In this document: in pieces, positions 15,466-23,112 of the stretch
How positions within the stretch are numbered: the stretch's first letter is position 1
Layout of the letters: every line of letters starts with the position of its first letter
Assembly (NCBI GenBank): GCA_016182485.1
Contig: JACPGH010000001.1
Coordinates: 28,278-61,884, forward strand
Direction of reading: 5' to 3'
DNA from: Candidatus Kaiserbacteria bacterium
Lineage (GTDB): Bacteria; Patescibacteria; Paceibacteria; UBA9973; UBA2103
Length of the DNA stretch: 33,607 nt
Position numbers and translations under genes: made by a program
The notes under the pieces: generated by a model
The model's database searches: none
What the model was told of the DNA's origin: nothing
The model's input: only the letters and a program-made list of their open reading frames with translations

Positions 15466-15706
15466 ACGAGAGGACCGGGATGAACTGACCTCTGGTCTGC
15501 CAGCTGTCCTGCCAAGGGCACCGCTGGGTAGCTATGTCGGGTCGTGATAACCGCTGAAAGCATATAAGCGGGAAGCATGCTCCAAGATTAGGAATCGTTA
15601 TGAGGCTCCTAGGAGATGACTAGGTTGATAGGCTCTAGGTGGAAGCGCCGTAAGGCGCGCAGCCAAGGAGTACTAATATGCCCAGTCTCTCGTGCGGAAC
15701 TCTGTG

Positions 15707-15834
15707 TAGCACAATCATTACAGCTTGCCCTCTGCAAAGTCGAAGGGCACAATTTACCTTTGCTCGCCTGCGAAAGCAGGACGAGTCCTGAGCCGAAACG
15801 GCGAAGGGCATATTCGAATGTCGCCAAGCACTTG
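15707..15834 (+). other. 23S-5S spacer
   Basis: No gene. It contains GCCCTCTGCAAAGTCGAAGGGC and CTCGCCTGC-GAAA-GCAGGACGAG hairpins, probably processing signals, and CCAAGCAC-TTGA-GTGCTTGG (15824-15842), which competes with the first helix of the outer 5S. Confidence 0.5.
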
Positions 15835-16310
15835 AGTGCTTGGTGTTGGTGCCTTGTCGGAGGGGTGAGGCGCGAGCGAGCGCAGCGCCGGAAGGCCGGA
15901 GCGCGACGGCGCGAGGCGGGGCCGCGCACATCCCGAGCACGGGATGATGCGTGGCATACCCGTTCTCATTCTGATATCATTAGCATCGAATCCCTTGTTC
16001 TGGTGGTTTAGCGGGAGGGTCACACCCGTTCTCATTCCGAACACGGCAGTTAAGCCTCCTTGCGGCGATGATACTCATCGTTACAGATGGGGAGAGTAGC
16101 TAGCCGCCAGAACAAGGGGTTCGATTCATTTTAGTGCTTAGGACACGGCAGTCAGTCACGCATAAATCTCTGCTGAGATTTTGCGCGACCCCGCCTCGGC
16201 TCGTCAGCCTGCGGCCCTGAAGGCTGCGCATACTCGCCTTCAGCCCTCTTGAGCCGATGATACTCATCGTTACAGATGGGGAGAGTAGGCAGGCGCCAAC
16301 ACCAAGCACT
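15835..16310 (+). rRNA. Outer, split 5S rRNA-like gene
   Basis: AGTGCTTGGTGTTGGTGCC (15835-15853) pairs over 19 nt with GGCGCCAACACCAAGCACT (16292-16310) as an extended helix I. Between them, in order, are three blocks identical to the inner 5S: ACCCGTTCTCATTC (15959), ACACGGCAGT (16143) and a 34-nt block starting CGATGATACTCATCG (16255). Helix II is also possible (GGAGGG near 15858 with CCCTC near 16244). They are separated by three inserts: 15866-15957, 15973-16141 (holding the complete inner 5S) and about 16156-16238. Inserts one and three are mutually complementary (GAGGCGGGGCCGCGC with GCGCGACCCCGCCTC). Whether it makes a functional RNA is unknown. Confidence 0.6.
15985..16125 (+). rRNA. 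5S ribosomal RNA (inner, complete copy)
   Basis: The core is 15993-16117: helix I TTGTTCTGG/CCAGAACAA, conserved GGGTCACACCCGTTCTCATT, CCGAACACGGCAGTTAAGCC, and the loop E/helix IV region GATGATACTCATCG...TGGGGAGAGTAG. Helix I is lengthened by ATCGAATCCC pairing with GGGGTTCGAT, 19 bp in total. It sits inside the loop C region of the outer 5S-like gene and is presumably co-transcribed with 23S. Confidence 0.85.
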
Positions 16311-16377
16311 GAAGGGCCACTCACGGATAATTTTCTGCTGAAAATTTCCGCGAGCCCGAAGCGGCGGTTTGCTTTTG

Positions 16378-16393
16378 TAACAATATATTGTTA
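16378..16393. promoter_or_regulatory. 16-bp perfect palindrome upstream of ORFan
   Basis: TAACAATATATTGTTA is a perfect palindrome 48 bp before the start at 16442, with a possible -10 inside or just after it (TAGGTTATT). It could be an operator. Confidence 0.4.
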
Positions 16394-16441
16394 GGTTATT
16401 TTCGGACGTTGTAGCAAATTTCACCGAAAGGATGGATCTTT

Positions 16442-17092
16442 ATGACGCAGGATGAGATGTTCGAAGTGAAGGTCGCGGATCTGTGGGCTCTGCGGCAAGC
16501 GGCCGAGAGGGCGACGCAGAACATCGAGGACCTGGAGGGCCGCCTTCGCGCGGAACACGAGGCGCGAGGAGAAGCGGTGAAGCGGTACGGGGCGAGGCGC
16601 GTCGAGCTGGTCGAGCAGGAGATGCGAAAGCGCGGCCTGACCTACTGTACGCGCTGCTTCTGCATGATCTATTCAGCCGAGGCAGACTTCGTGCTGACCG
16701 AAGGCCGTGAGACGTACGACGGCGCGTATCACACATACGGTTTCCGGAACTTCTTCCGTTTTTATCGCGTGTGTCCCGCATGCCGAGAGAAGCTGCTCGA
16801 TGCGCATGGCCGTCGCGGAGGGTACGACACGTTTGCGAAGGACCAAGCGTACTTCCATGCATTCCACGTCGAGAAGCGCCTGGACGGCTTCTGGGTGCGC
16901 AAGTTCGGTGCGTGGGGGCATCTCGGTTGGCACGACGACAAGTGCGTTCTCGCTGAACTTCCGGGGAAACTCGTCGAGCAGCTTGCTGCGGAATGGGGCC
17001 TGCCGCCGAGGATCTCCTTCGAATCGGAGTACTTCGGCGGCCCCATGAATAAGCTCGTCATCCACGAGCATTCCGCGGCCGCGGCCCACTGA
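16442..17092 (+). CDS. Hypothetical protein with coiled coil and Cys4 zinc-binding motif
   Basis: 216 aa. Residues ~10-62 are strongly helical and charged (ALRQAAERATQNIEDLEGRL...RRVELVEQEMRKRG), likely a coiled coil. TYCTRCFCMIY (near 68-78) and RVCPACREK (near 103-111) give two CxxC knuckles that would bind one zinc. The C-terminal half is aromatic-rich (YFHAFHVEKRLDGFWVRKFG) with several His. I do not recognise the family. An SD, AAAGGA (16427-16432), lies 9 nt before the ATG, in contrast to the leaderless neighbours. It ends in its own hairpin, so it is a single-gene unit just after the 5S. Confidence 0.65.
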   Translation: MTQDEMFEVKVADLWALRQAAERATQNIEDLEGRLRAEHEARGEAVKRYGARRVELVEQEMRKRGLTYCTRCFCMIYSAEADFVLTEGRETYDGAYHTYGFRNFFRFYRVCPACREKLLDAHGRRGGYDTFAKDQAYFHAFHVEKRLDGFWVRKFGAWGHLGWHDDKCVLAELPGKLVEQLAAEWGLPPRISFESEYFGGPMNKLVIHEHSAAAAH

Positions 17093-17100
17093 TCGCTCTT

Positions 17101-17158
17101 GGGGAGGGTGCCTGCGCAATATGGCACCCTCCCACCCTGACCTCGGTCCGGGTTTTTT
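17101..17158 (+). terminator. Terminator
   Basis: GGGAGGGTGCC (17102-17112) and GGCACCCTCCC (17123-17133) form a perfect 11-bp stem. A T6 run follows at about 17153 after a further GC-rich stretch. Confidence 0.6.
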
Positions 17159-17202
17159 GATGACTATAGTCTCCCTCGGCGGACCAGTGCTATGCTTTAT
17201 TC

Positions 17203-18264
17203 ATGAACTACTCCAGAGGCTTCATAGCGCCCGTTGTCCTCATTATTCTCGCCGTTCTTCTCCTCGGCGGCGGGGCATACGTTTGGACCAGTCAAAATGC
17301 GAGCCCGCAATTGGATGCGATTAAGAATTTCTTCGCAAACGAACAGGCGACCTCTCAAATAGCAGATTGGCAGACTTATCGAAATGAGCAGTATGGGTTC
17401 GAATTCAAATATCCTCCCACCGTTGCCTACAGTGGAGAAAGTTATCTTATGGAAATAGTCAGAGACAACCCGGACGATTTAGAAGGAGGATTACTTAGTA
17501 ATTGTTTGTTCGGCGGTCTTATTTCGGCGAGAATCCAGGGAACATACTCAAACAAGCTCGGCTACCGAGGGATTTCGTTGTGTATTTCGCAGGCAATTTT
17601 TGAGGAAACATCAGGCACTGTATATCGCTACGGTGGAATGAGAGAGGGCGAATATGCTTGGTTTCCCATAGGTCAAAATAGTCTACGGATCAATAATCAG
17701 GAGCAATTGCTTACCGAAACCGATTTTCGTTTGCTCGTTGCAAGCGTAAAAATAATGTATCCCCCAACAGCAGGCTGGAAAGCGTATCGGAATGAGGAAT
17801 ATGGCTTCTCATTTACCGTCCCTGACGGCTACTCCATTAACGCCTCTTCTTCTATAACGAGCCGTAGAGGATTAGCATTTGTTCAGAACCACGCGGCAAC
17901 TGAAGATCGGGGAGAGTTCACTGTTAAAGTCGATACCAAACCGATCATTAAGTATATTTTTGATGGCATCTACTATCTCTGTACTTTCGACAAGAGAGAG
18001 ACCTTTACATGTCATAATAAAGCATCAACAACAACAGATGAGATTAGCTCGTTGCCCGATTATGCTTTCCCAACGTATCTTATGCAGATAGCCGATGCTG
18101 GAAGCGGTGTTGATTACTACCTGATTCCGGATTATAGAAGGGACGAATGGATAATTTTTTCTTTCGGGAAAGACGTTTGGGGCGATGCCAAAAAGCAACA
18201 AGAATTTGAAGAGGATTTTAAAGCTGCCCTTCGCTCATTTAAATTCGTCCAGCGTAGTAACTGA
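17203..18264 (+). CDS. Membrane-anchored protein with two PsbP-like domains
   Basis: 353 aa. Residues 7-28 (FIAPVVLIILAVLLLGGGAYVW) form an N-terminal anchor. Two related extracytoplasmic repeats follow, each opening with the same pattern: WQTYRNEQYGFEFKYPP (about residue 63) and WKAYRNEEYGFSFTVPDGY (about 192). That YGFxFxxP opening is typical of PsbP-like/DUF1795-type domains common in CPR exported proteins; no enzyme motif is visible. TATGCT (17191-17196) lies 6 nt before the ATG, so the mRNA is probably leaderless. Part of the gene is more AT-rich than its neighbours. Function unknown. Confidence 0.65.
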   Translation: MNYSRGFIAPVVLIILAVLLLGGGAYVWTSQNASPQLDAIKNFFANEQATSQIADWQTYRNEQYGFEFKYPPTVAYSGESYLMEIVRDNPDDLEGGLLSNCLFGGLISARIQGTYSNKLGYRGISLCISQAIFEETSGTVYRYGGMREGEYAWFPIGQNSLRINNQEQLLTETDFRLLVASVKIMYPPTAGWKAYRNEEYGFSFTVPDGYSINASSSITSRRGLAFVQNHAATEDRGEFTVKVDTKPIIKYIFDGIYYLCTFDKRETFTCHNKASTTTDEISSLPDYAFPTYLMQIADAGSGVDYYLIPDYRRDEWIIFSFGKDVWGDAKKQQEFEEDFKAALRSFKFVQRSN

Positions 18265-18276
18265 TATACTATCCGC

Positions 18277-19041
18277 ATGTCCTGGGCGGCACGGAGGCGA
18301 TTCATTATTCTGCTGATCGTCGGATCGGTGGCGGGCGCGTTTCTTTTCACGCTCTCGTTCGCGATTTTTTACGAAACTCCCACCTGCACGGACGGCAAGG
18401 CGAATCAGGGAGAAGCGGGCGTCGACTGCGGCGGGCCGTGTCAATATCTCTGCCAATCGCAAGTCCAGCCGCCAACGGTTCTATATACCAAAGCGATCCA
18501 GAACTTCGGAGGCCGCACCGACGTCATTGCCTCGGTCGCCAATAAAAATACGGTCGCGGCCGCGCTCGGCGTACCGTATACGGTCACGCTTTACGGACGC
18601 GGACTTACGCTCATACAACGGGTAACCGGCTCATTGGACCTGCCTCCCGGAGCGACCGTGCCGGTCTACGTGCTCGGTATCGAGTCGGGGAAGCAGACGG
18701 TAGAGAAAGCGTTCCTCGAGATAGATCCTTCGGTGCCGCAGTGGTTCCCGCTCGCGAAGGATCCGCGCATTATCCCGCGAATCTCGAACATTTCGCTCGG
18801 CGGAACTGAAGAAGCCCCGCGCGTGCAGGCGCTCCTGGCCAATCCGAGCGCGCGCGCCTTGCGGGATGTCGAGGTCATAGCCATTGTGCACAACGCGACC
18901 GGCGCAGTTATAGCCGCTTCGAAGACTGTAATCACGAACATCCCTCCGCAGGGCGAAGCGAGCGCCATATTTACCTGGAATGCCAAGTTCCAGAGCCCGC
19001 CTACTTCGATAGAGGTCGTGCCCGTCATTTCTCTCCCGTAA
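18277..19041 (+). CDS. Single-span membrane protein with Cys cluster
   Basis: 254 aa. The N-terminus is basic, MSWAARRRF, followed by one span (IILLIVGSVAGAFLFTLSFAIFY). Just outside the membrane is a cysteine motif, TCTDGKANQGEAGVDCGGPCQYLC (four Cys plus one), which in eukaryotic and bacterial surface proteins is often a calcium-binding or disulfide loop. The rest is two beta-sandwich-like segments (TVTLYGRGLTLIQRVTG; EVIAIVHNATGAVIAASKT). TATACT (18265-18270) lies 6 nt before the ATG. Only 2 nt separate it from the SEDS gene, so it may be a partner in cell-wall elongation. The family is common beside RodA/FtsW in CPR but uncharacterised. Confidence 0.65.
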   Translation: MSWAARRRFIILLIVGSVAGAFLFTLSFAIFYETPTCTDGKANQGEAGVDCGGPCQYLCQSQVQPPTVLYTKAIQNFGGRTDVIASVANKNTVAAALGVPYTVTLYGRGLTLIQRVTGSLDLPPGATVPVYVLGIESGKQTVEKAFLEIDPSVPQWFPLAKDPRIIPRISNISLGGTEEAPRVQALLANPSARALRDVEVIAIVHNATGAVIAASKTVITNIPPQGEASAIFTWNAKFQSPPTSIEVVPVISLP

Positions 19042-19043
19042 AT

Positions 19044-20171
19044 ATGTCAGCGTACGTCCGCTCGAGAATTTATTTCGACTGGACGCTTTTTCTGCCCGCG
19101 CTCTCGCTCTCGCTTCTCGGGATCCTGACCATGAGCACCTTCGGCCAAGGCGCTTCGCTCGCCCCGCGTCAACTTCTTTGGCTTACTATCGCTTCCGCCG
19201 TCTACCTGGCGTGCTCGGCGCTTAATATGCAATTTATCCGCCGCACGCCGGTCGTCTTGGCCCTTTACGCGGCGGCCTTCGTCCTCCTCGGGCTTCTGCT
19301 CCTCGTGGCGGATCCGGTGCTCGGCGCCCGGGCGTGGTTCTCGCTCGGTCCGGTCTCATTCCAGCCGGCGGATCTGGCGAAACTCGCCCTTATCGTCCTT
19401 CTCGCGAAGTATCTTTCCCGGCGCCATGTCGAGATCGGCGATTACCGTCATATTCTCATCTCGGGGGCCTATGCGCTGGCACTCCTGGTCCTTATCCTCG
19501 TCGAGCCGGATATGGGCAATGCCATCATTTTCGGCACGGTATGGCTCGGTATGATGCTCGTTTCCGGCATTTCGAAGAAACACCTACTCGTCTTGGGGCT
19601 CGTTGGGCTTGTGTTCGCCTCGGCGCTCTGGACCTTGGGACTGAAGCCCTATCAACGGACGCGCATAATTTCCTTCGTGAATCCGGCGGCCGACATCCGC
19701 GGAGCCGGCTACAACGCGTACCAAGCCAAGATAGCTGTCGGCTCCGGGGAACTCTTCGGCAAGGGGGTCGGCTACGGCACTCAATCGAAATTGAGGTTCC
19801 TGCCCGAGTACCAGACCGATTTCATCTTCGCCGCCTTCGCCGAAGAATGGGGCTTTGTCGGGGTCATGCTCTTGCTCTCGATGTACGGGCTTCTTCTCGC
19901 GCGGTTGGTACAGATCGCGCGAGCCGCGGCGACTAATTTTGATTCGTTCTTCACGCTCGGGGTCTGCATCCTTTTCGCTACTCATATCGGCATGCATGTC
20001 GGCATCAGCCTCGGCTTGCTGCCCGTGACTGGTACGACCATCCCATTCATGAGTTCGGGCGGCTCGCATCTAGTGCTAGAATTCGCGGCGCTCGGCATTA
20101 TCACATCTCTGGCTCGCGGCGGCCGAGCGGCCTCCCGGGACATAACTGCCAACGAGTATCTGGGCGGCTAA
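19044..20171 (+). CDS. rodA: SEDS-family peptidoglycan polymerase, RodA-like
   Basis: 375 aa, the usual RodA length, with about ten membrane spans. SEDS signatures: GARAWFSLGPVSFQPADLAK (about 95-114), VEPDMGNAIIF (about 153), FLPEYQTDFIFAAFAEEWGF (about 253, containing the loop before the catalytic region) and LPVTGTTIPFMSSGGSH (about 330). RodA/FtsW proteins polymerise glycan strands from lipid II with a class B PBP. The PVTG...PF block is closer to RodA than FtsW. The usual SYGGS is SSGGS here. It lies 2 nt after the upstream gene and overlaps the convergent glycosyltransferase by 3-4 bp at the 3' end. Confidence 0.85.
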   Translation: MSAYVRSRIYFDWTLFLPALSLSLLGILTMSTFGQGASLAPRQLLWLTIASAVYLACSALNMQFIRRTPVVLALYAAAFVLLGLLLLVADPVLGARAWFSLGPVSFQPADLAKLALIVLLAKYLSRRHVEIGDYRHILISGAYALALLVLILVEPDMGNAIIFGTVWLGMMLVSGISKKHLLVLGLVGLVFASALWTLGLKPYQRTRIISFVNPAADIRGAGYNAYQAKIAVGSGELFGKGVGYGTQSKLRFLPEYQTDFIFAAFAEEWGFVGVMLLLSMYGLLLARLVQIARAAATNFDSFFTLGVCILFATHIGMHVGISLGLLPVTGTTIPFMSSGGSHLVLEFAALGIITSLARGGRAASRDITANEYLGG

Positions 20172-21337
20172 GCGGCCTGTTTGCCGGCAGGCAGGTACGC
20201 AGTGGCCGTTTCAGCGAGCATGCGTTCGATAGAGAAGTTCTTGGCGACGCGCGCGCTGAGATTCGCGCCAAGCTCCTGCCTACGTCTAGAGTCCGTGAGC
20301 AGCGTCTCGAGTGCGCTGGCTATCGCTTCAGAATCTTTGGGCGCCACAAGAAAACCAGCTGTGTTGTCGACAATATCCATAATGCCGGAAATTCGGCTTG
20401 CCACTATCGCACAGCGGGCGCGAGCGGCTTCGAGAAGTACATAGGGATGGCCTTCTTTTACCGAGGTAAGCGTAAATATGTCGAAGGCGGAAAGGTAGCG
20501 TGCGGCATCGGCGATGAATCCGAGAAGGCGGACTTTCTTTTGAAGTCCATATTTCTCGATTTGTCTTGTCAGGGGTCCGTACTCTTCGCCAGTACCGATG
20601 ACTCCCAGTTCAAAAGCGCATCCTCGCTCGTCAAGAAGCTTCGCGGCGTCTATCAAATATCCAAGCCCTTTGTTCCTGGTCAGCTCTGAGATCGTCCCGA
20701 TCCACGGAACGCTCATGTCCGCTTCCGGCATGAGCGCGGCGCGCGCCATTTCTCTCGGCGCGAGAGGTTCTTCCGCAACGCCGTTGTATACAAGCCGCGG
20801 CTTGCGCGCGCAAAAAGGGAAGCGGCGCGCGCGGCGATAATTAGCTTGCGAAATGACTATAACTCGATGCGCGAGGAGGAATGTCGCCCACGTGCTTAGC
20901 CAGCGGAAAATGCGACTCGCGAGATTCACGTCTTCGTCAAAGGGGAGTCCGTGCGCAGTGAAAACGATCCGGGATACCCCGGCGAGCCGAGCCGCGAGCG
21001 CGCCAATGCCGCCAGCTTTCGAACTATTGAGATGGACGACGTCCGGTCGCTCGCGCTTGAAAATCCTGGTCAGCTCTCCCAGCGCTTTCCATTCTTGTAT
21101 ATAGGAGATGTCGCGCATGAAATTGCGTACAAAAATGGTGCGGATACCCGCTTCCGCGAGTTTCTGAACGAGCAAACCGGAATCAGCGCCGGCCTCACCG
21201 GTGCCTCCGGAGGCGACTGCCACGTCCGCCCCGGCTTGGGCGAAGCGCGTAGCGAGCGTGTGGACATATGCCTGAGCGCCGCCCCAGTTGGATTTGGTTA
21301 TGACGAACAGCACCCGCCGCCCTTGCAAATCGTCCAT
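20168..21337 (-). CDS. GT4-family glycosyltransferase
   Basis: 389 aa from the ATG at 21337. It is GT-B fold: N-terminal VLFVITKSNWGGAQAYVHTLA (glycine-rich loop at residues 19-20), PDVVHLNSSKAGGIGALAARLAG, TAHGLPF, and a C-terminal UDP/GDP-sugar site with FTLTSVKEGHPYVLLEAAR (E-x7-E pattern). Such enzymes build surface polysaccharides with retention of configuration. TACAGT lies 6 nt before this ATG on the minus strand, so the mRNA is likely leaderless; a TTG start five codons earlier would overlap that box. The 3' end encodes LPAGKQAA within a short GC palindrome. It is divergent from the sugar transferase gene. Confidence 0.85.
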   Translation of the reverse strand: MDDLQGRRVLFVITKSNWGGAQAYVHTLATRFAQAGADVAVASGGTGEAGADSGLLVQKLAEAGIRTIFVRNFMRDISYIQEWKALGELTRIFKRERPDVVHLNSSKAGGIGALAARLAGVSRIVFTAHGLPFDEDVNLASRIFRWLSTWATFLLAHRVIVISQANYRRARRFPFCARKPRLVYNGVAEEPLAPREMARAALMPEADMSVPWIGTISELTRNKGLGYLIDAAKLLDERGCAFELGVIGTGEEYGPLTRQIEKYGLQKKVRLLGFIADAARYLSAFDIFTLTSVKEGHPYVLLEAARARCAIVASRISGIMDIVDNTAGFLVAPKDSEAIASALETLLTDSRRRQELGANLSARVAKNFSIERMLAETATAYLPAGKQAA

Positions 21338-21365
21338 GGCGTAACTGTACAATATTTTTTTCCGT

Positions 21366-21371
21366 TATAAT
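21366..21371 (+). promoter_or_regulatory. Consensus -10 box
   Basis: A perfect TATAAT 8 nt before ATG 21380, matching the leaderless-gene pattern of the window. Confidence 0.5.
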
Positions 21372-21379
21372 ATCCGACT

Positions 21380-21481
21380 ATGCCCCGTATGATTACTCTT
21401 ACCAATCGCGCATTTCCAGTGAGCTGTTGCCACGCGCTGTACGGGGTACTTTTATCAACCATGCGTTATCGCGTTAAGTAA
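21380..21481 (+). CDS. Candidate 33-aa small protein
   Basis: ATG 21380 to TAA 21479-21481; begins MPRMITLTNRAF and ends LLSTMRYRVK, with a CC pair in the middle. It has a consensus TATAAT at the leaderless distance and fills the gap between divergent glycan genes. Both its start and stop lie in a 15-bp inverted repeat (21383-21397/21477-21491). With no homology visible it may instead be an untranslated regulatory RNA. Confidence 0.35.
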   Translation: MPRMITLTNRAFPVSCCHALYGVLLSTMRYRVK

Positions 21482-21491
21482 TCATACGGGG
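21383..21491. repeat. 15-bp inverted repeat framing the 33-codon ORF
   Basis: CCCCGTATGATTACT (21383-21397) and AGTAATCATACGGGG (21477-21491) are perfect inverted repeats with a 79-nt centre; the right copy abuts the sugar transferase start codon (21493). It could hide that start in an mRNA stem or be a small insertion. Confidence 0.65.
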
Positions 21492-21492
21492 T

Positions 21493-22830
21493 ATGGCCTT
21501 CGACCGCCGCGAGACGGCGATTCTTCTTATAGGCGATTTTATCATCCTGGTAGCGTCTCTGTGGGTCGCGCTCTTTCTCCGTAACCTCGCGTTCCCCTCC
21601 TTGAGTTACTTTGAGACGAATATCATACCGTTTCTGCCGATGTTCGTCCTCTCGCTTGTCGTATTTTATATCGCCGGTCTGTACGAGAAGCAGACACGGC
21701 CGATCCGGAGCGTCATGGGCATACGCATCCTCGGCGCGCAGGCCGCGACTGTAGCGATCACAGCCATCCTGTTCTTCGTACTGCCTCTTTCGATCGAACC
21801 GAAAACGATCCTCGTCTTGTATCTCGTCGTGTCGGTCGTTGCCGAAAGCGCCTGGCGTTTCTACCAAATGAAACGGGAATTAGGGAAGGAGAAGCGTGAA
21901 TCCGCGCTCTTGATCGGCAGCGGCGCGGCCATATCCGAGCTCTATGAAGAGGTGCGCGAGAACCCCCGGTATCTGATCAATTTCGTGCGGCACCTCGAAA
22001 CGGCCGGCCTCGGCCGCGGAGACATCGCGGCCGCGATTTCCTCGGCCCTTGGGCACGGCACCCGCGTCATCGTCGTGGATCTCTCGGACCCTATCGTGGC
22101 CCGGGATCTTTCCCAACTTTACAATCTTGCTGCCGAAGGAGCAGTGTTCCTGGAATTCGCGGCGCTCTATGAAGAGATATTCGATCGCGTGCCGCTCGAG
22201 CACTTCAATGCCGGAGAATTGCTCGAATCCCTGCCGCGTCGTCGGGCCGTCTATGACGTGCTGAAGCGCTTGTTCGACATTGTGCTCGCGCTCGTCCTCT
22301 CGCTCATTGCGCTTCCGTTCATCGGGCTCGCCGCGCTCTTGCTCTCCGTGAACGGCGGCCAGCCTTTTATTCGCAATGAGCGCATCGGGAGTGGAGGGCG
22401 AATCTTTCATCTCATAAAATTGCGGTCGATGCTCTTCTACGACCATGGTGATCCGGAGCTGCATAAGAAGAATCGCGTTACGGCGCTGGGGCGCCTACTG
22501 CGTAAGACTCGGGTCGATGAGTTGCCGCAGCTTTGGAACGTGCTCGCGGGGGATATTTCTTTTATCGGCCCGCGTCCGGAGATACCGAAGCTCGCCGAAG
22601 TGTACGAACGGGAGATCCCGCTCTACCGTATGCGTCATCTCATCTCGCCGGGGCTCTCGGGATGGGCGCAGATCCATGACTATGACGCGCCTCATGGGCC
22701 TGCCGATATTCCGCGCACGCGGCGCAAGCTCCCGTTCGACCTCTATTATCTGAAACACCGTTCCTTTGGGCTCGATCTTGCTATCGCGGCGAAAACCATT
22801 CGTACGCTTCTAACTCTTTCAGGCGCATGA
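21493..22830 (+). CDS. Polyprenyl-phosphate sugar phosphotransferase (WbaP/WcaJ type)
   Basis: 445 aa. The N-terminal half has about four spans (LLIGDFIILVASLWVALFL; FLPMFVLSLVVFYIAGLY; VAITAILFFVLPL; ILVLYLVVSVVAE) and a Rossmann-like middle (LLIGSGAAISELYEEV). The C-terminal catalytic bacterial-sugar-transferase domain has KRLFDIVLALVLSLIALPF, RNERIGSGGRIFHLIKLRSM, RKTRVDELPQLWNVLAGD, SFIGPRPE and PGLSGWAQIH. These enzymes move a sugar-1-phosphate onto undecaprenyl phosphate, the first step of glycan assembly. It is the head of the sugar transferase/GIY-YIG/folD run, with ATGA overlaps at both following joints, and it probably works with the GT4 and O-antigen-ligase-like proteins. Confidence 0.9.
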   Translation: MAFDRRETAILLIGDFIILVASLWVALFLRNLAFPSLSYFETNIIPFLPMFVLSLVVFYIAGLYEKQTRPIRSVMGIRILGAQAATVAITAILFFVLPLSIEPKTILVLYLVVSVVAESAWRFYQMKRELGKEKRESALLIGSGAAISELYEEVRENPRYLINFVRHLETAGLGRGDIAAAISSALGHGTRVIVVDLSDPIVARDLSQLYNLAAEGAVFLEFAALYEEIFDRVPLEHFNAGELLESLPRRRAVYDVLKRLFDIVLALVLSLIALPFIGLAALLLSVNGGQPFIRNERIGSGGRIFHLIKLRSMLFYDHGDPELHKKNRVTALGRLLRKTRVDELPQLWNVLAGDISFIGPRPEIPKLAEVYEREIPLYRMRHLISPGLSGWAQIHDYDAPHGPADIPRTRRKLPFDLYYLKHRSFGLDLAIAAKTIRTLLTLSGA

Positions 22831-23111
22831 TTCCCGTTAGAGATTACAAAAGTTTCTACGTCTATGTGTTGCGAAGTTATAAGGACAATCGATGGTACAC
22901 TGGTTTTACGCATGATTTACGGAAGCGCTTCAAGCAGCATCAGGATGGTCTCACAAGATCGACAAAGGGACGCGGACCATTCGAGCTGATATATTATGAA
23001 ATGTCTCAACACGAAAATGATGCACGAGCGAGAGAACTTTTCCTTAAATCTGGTATGGGTAAGCGCTATCTTAGGAACCGTTTGAAGCGCTTCCTATCTC
23101 TAACGGGATGA
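22827..23111 (+). CDS. Small GIY-YIG nuclease-like protein
   Basis: 94 aa. YVYVLRSYKDNRWYTGFT (residues 10-27) carries the two GIY-YIG strands (YVY and YTG), then DLRKRFKQHQDG with the conserved Arg, and ELIYYE plus AREREL-like helices (ARARELFLKSGMGKRYLRNRL), as in the UvrC-type/YhbQ single-domain family. The fold cuts DNA with one metal. The ATG overlaps the previous gene's TGA, and its own TGA overlaps folD's ATG. These codons lie in the duplicated ATGAT copies of the cassette. The gene is more AT-rich than both neighbours, which supports insertion. Such small nucleases are many-copy in CPR genomes and largely uncharacterised. Confidence 0.85.
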   Translation: MIPVRDYKSFYVYVLRSYKDNRWYTGFTHDLRKRFKQHQDGLTRSTKGRGPFELIYYEMSQHENDARARELFLKSGMGKRYLRNRLKRFLSLTG

Positions 23112-23112
23112 T
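22827..23112 (+). mobile_element. GIY-YIG insertion cassette with terminal inverted repeats and ATGAT duplication
   Basis: TCCCGTTAGAGAT (22832-22844) is repeated inverted as ATCTCTAACGGGA (23096-23108). Immediately outside are ATGAT (22827-22831) and ATGAT (23108-23112). Removing 22832-23112 would leave GCGCATGATCGTGG minus one copy, restoring a plain ATGA stop/start overlap between the sugar transferase and folD. Size about 281 bp including one ATGAT. Confidence 0.75.

Larger units (their letters stand above)
8750..15706 (+). rRNA. 23S ribosomal RNA with five group I introns and several insertions
   Basis: The ends pair as helix 1: TCCGCACGAGAGAC (8758-8771) with GTCTCTCGTGCGGA (15685-15698). 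Conserved 23S landmarks are in order: ACACGGTGGATGCC, TAGCGGCGAGCGAAAAGGG, CGTTTACCAAAAACACAG-type sequence near 11030, TAACTATAA...CCTAAGG, GACGAAAAGACCCC, GGGGATAACAGGCT, CACCTCGATGTCGGCTC, GTACGCGAGCTGGGTTCAGACC, and the sarcin-ricin loop split at its AGT/ACGAGAGG. Inferred exons are 8750-11255, 11827-12214, 13098-13361, 14116-14174, 14613-14675 and 15466-15706. Non-intron insertions lie near helix 11, in H25, H45 and H63, and just after the P-loop. E. coli site names used here are my own alignment by eye. 16S is not upstream; it lies 13 kb downstream. Confidence 0.93.

Noticed and set aside
15770..15805. Hammerhead-like GGACGAGTCCTGAGCCGAAAC in the 23S-5S spacer
   Set aside because: The CUGAUGA core is missing; the GAAA is simply the loop of a GCC/GGC hairpin.
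15616..16011. 131-codon frame running from the 23S end into the 5S region
   Set aside because: It covers conserved rRNA and structured spacer; chance frame in GC-rich DNA.
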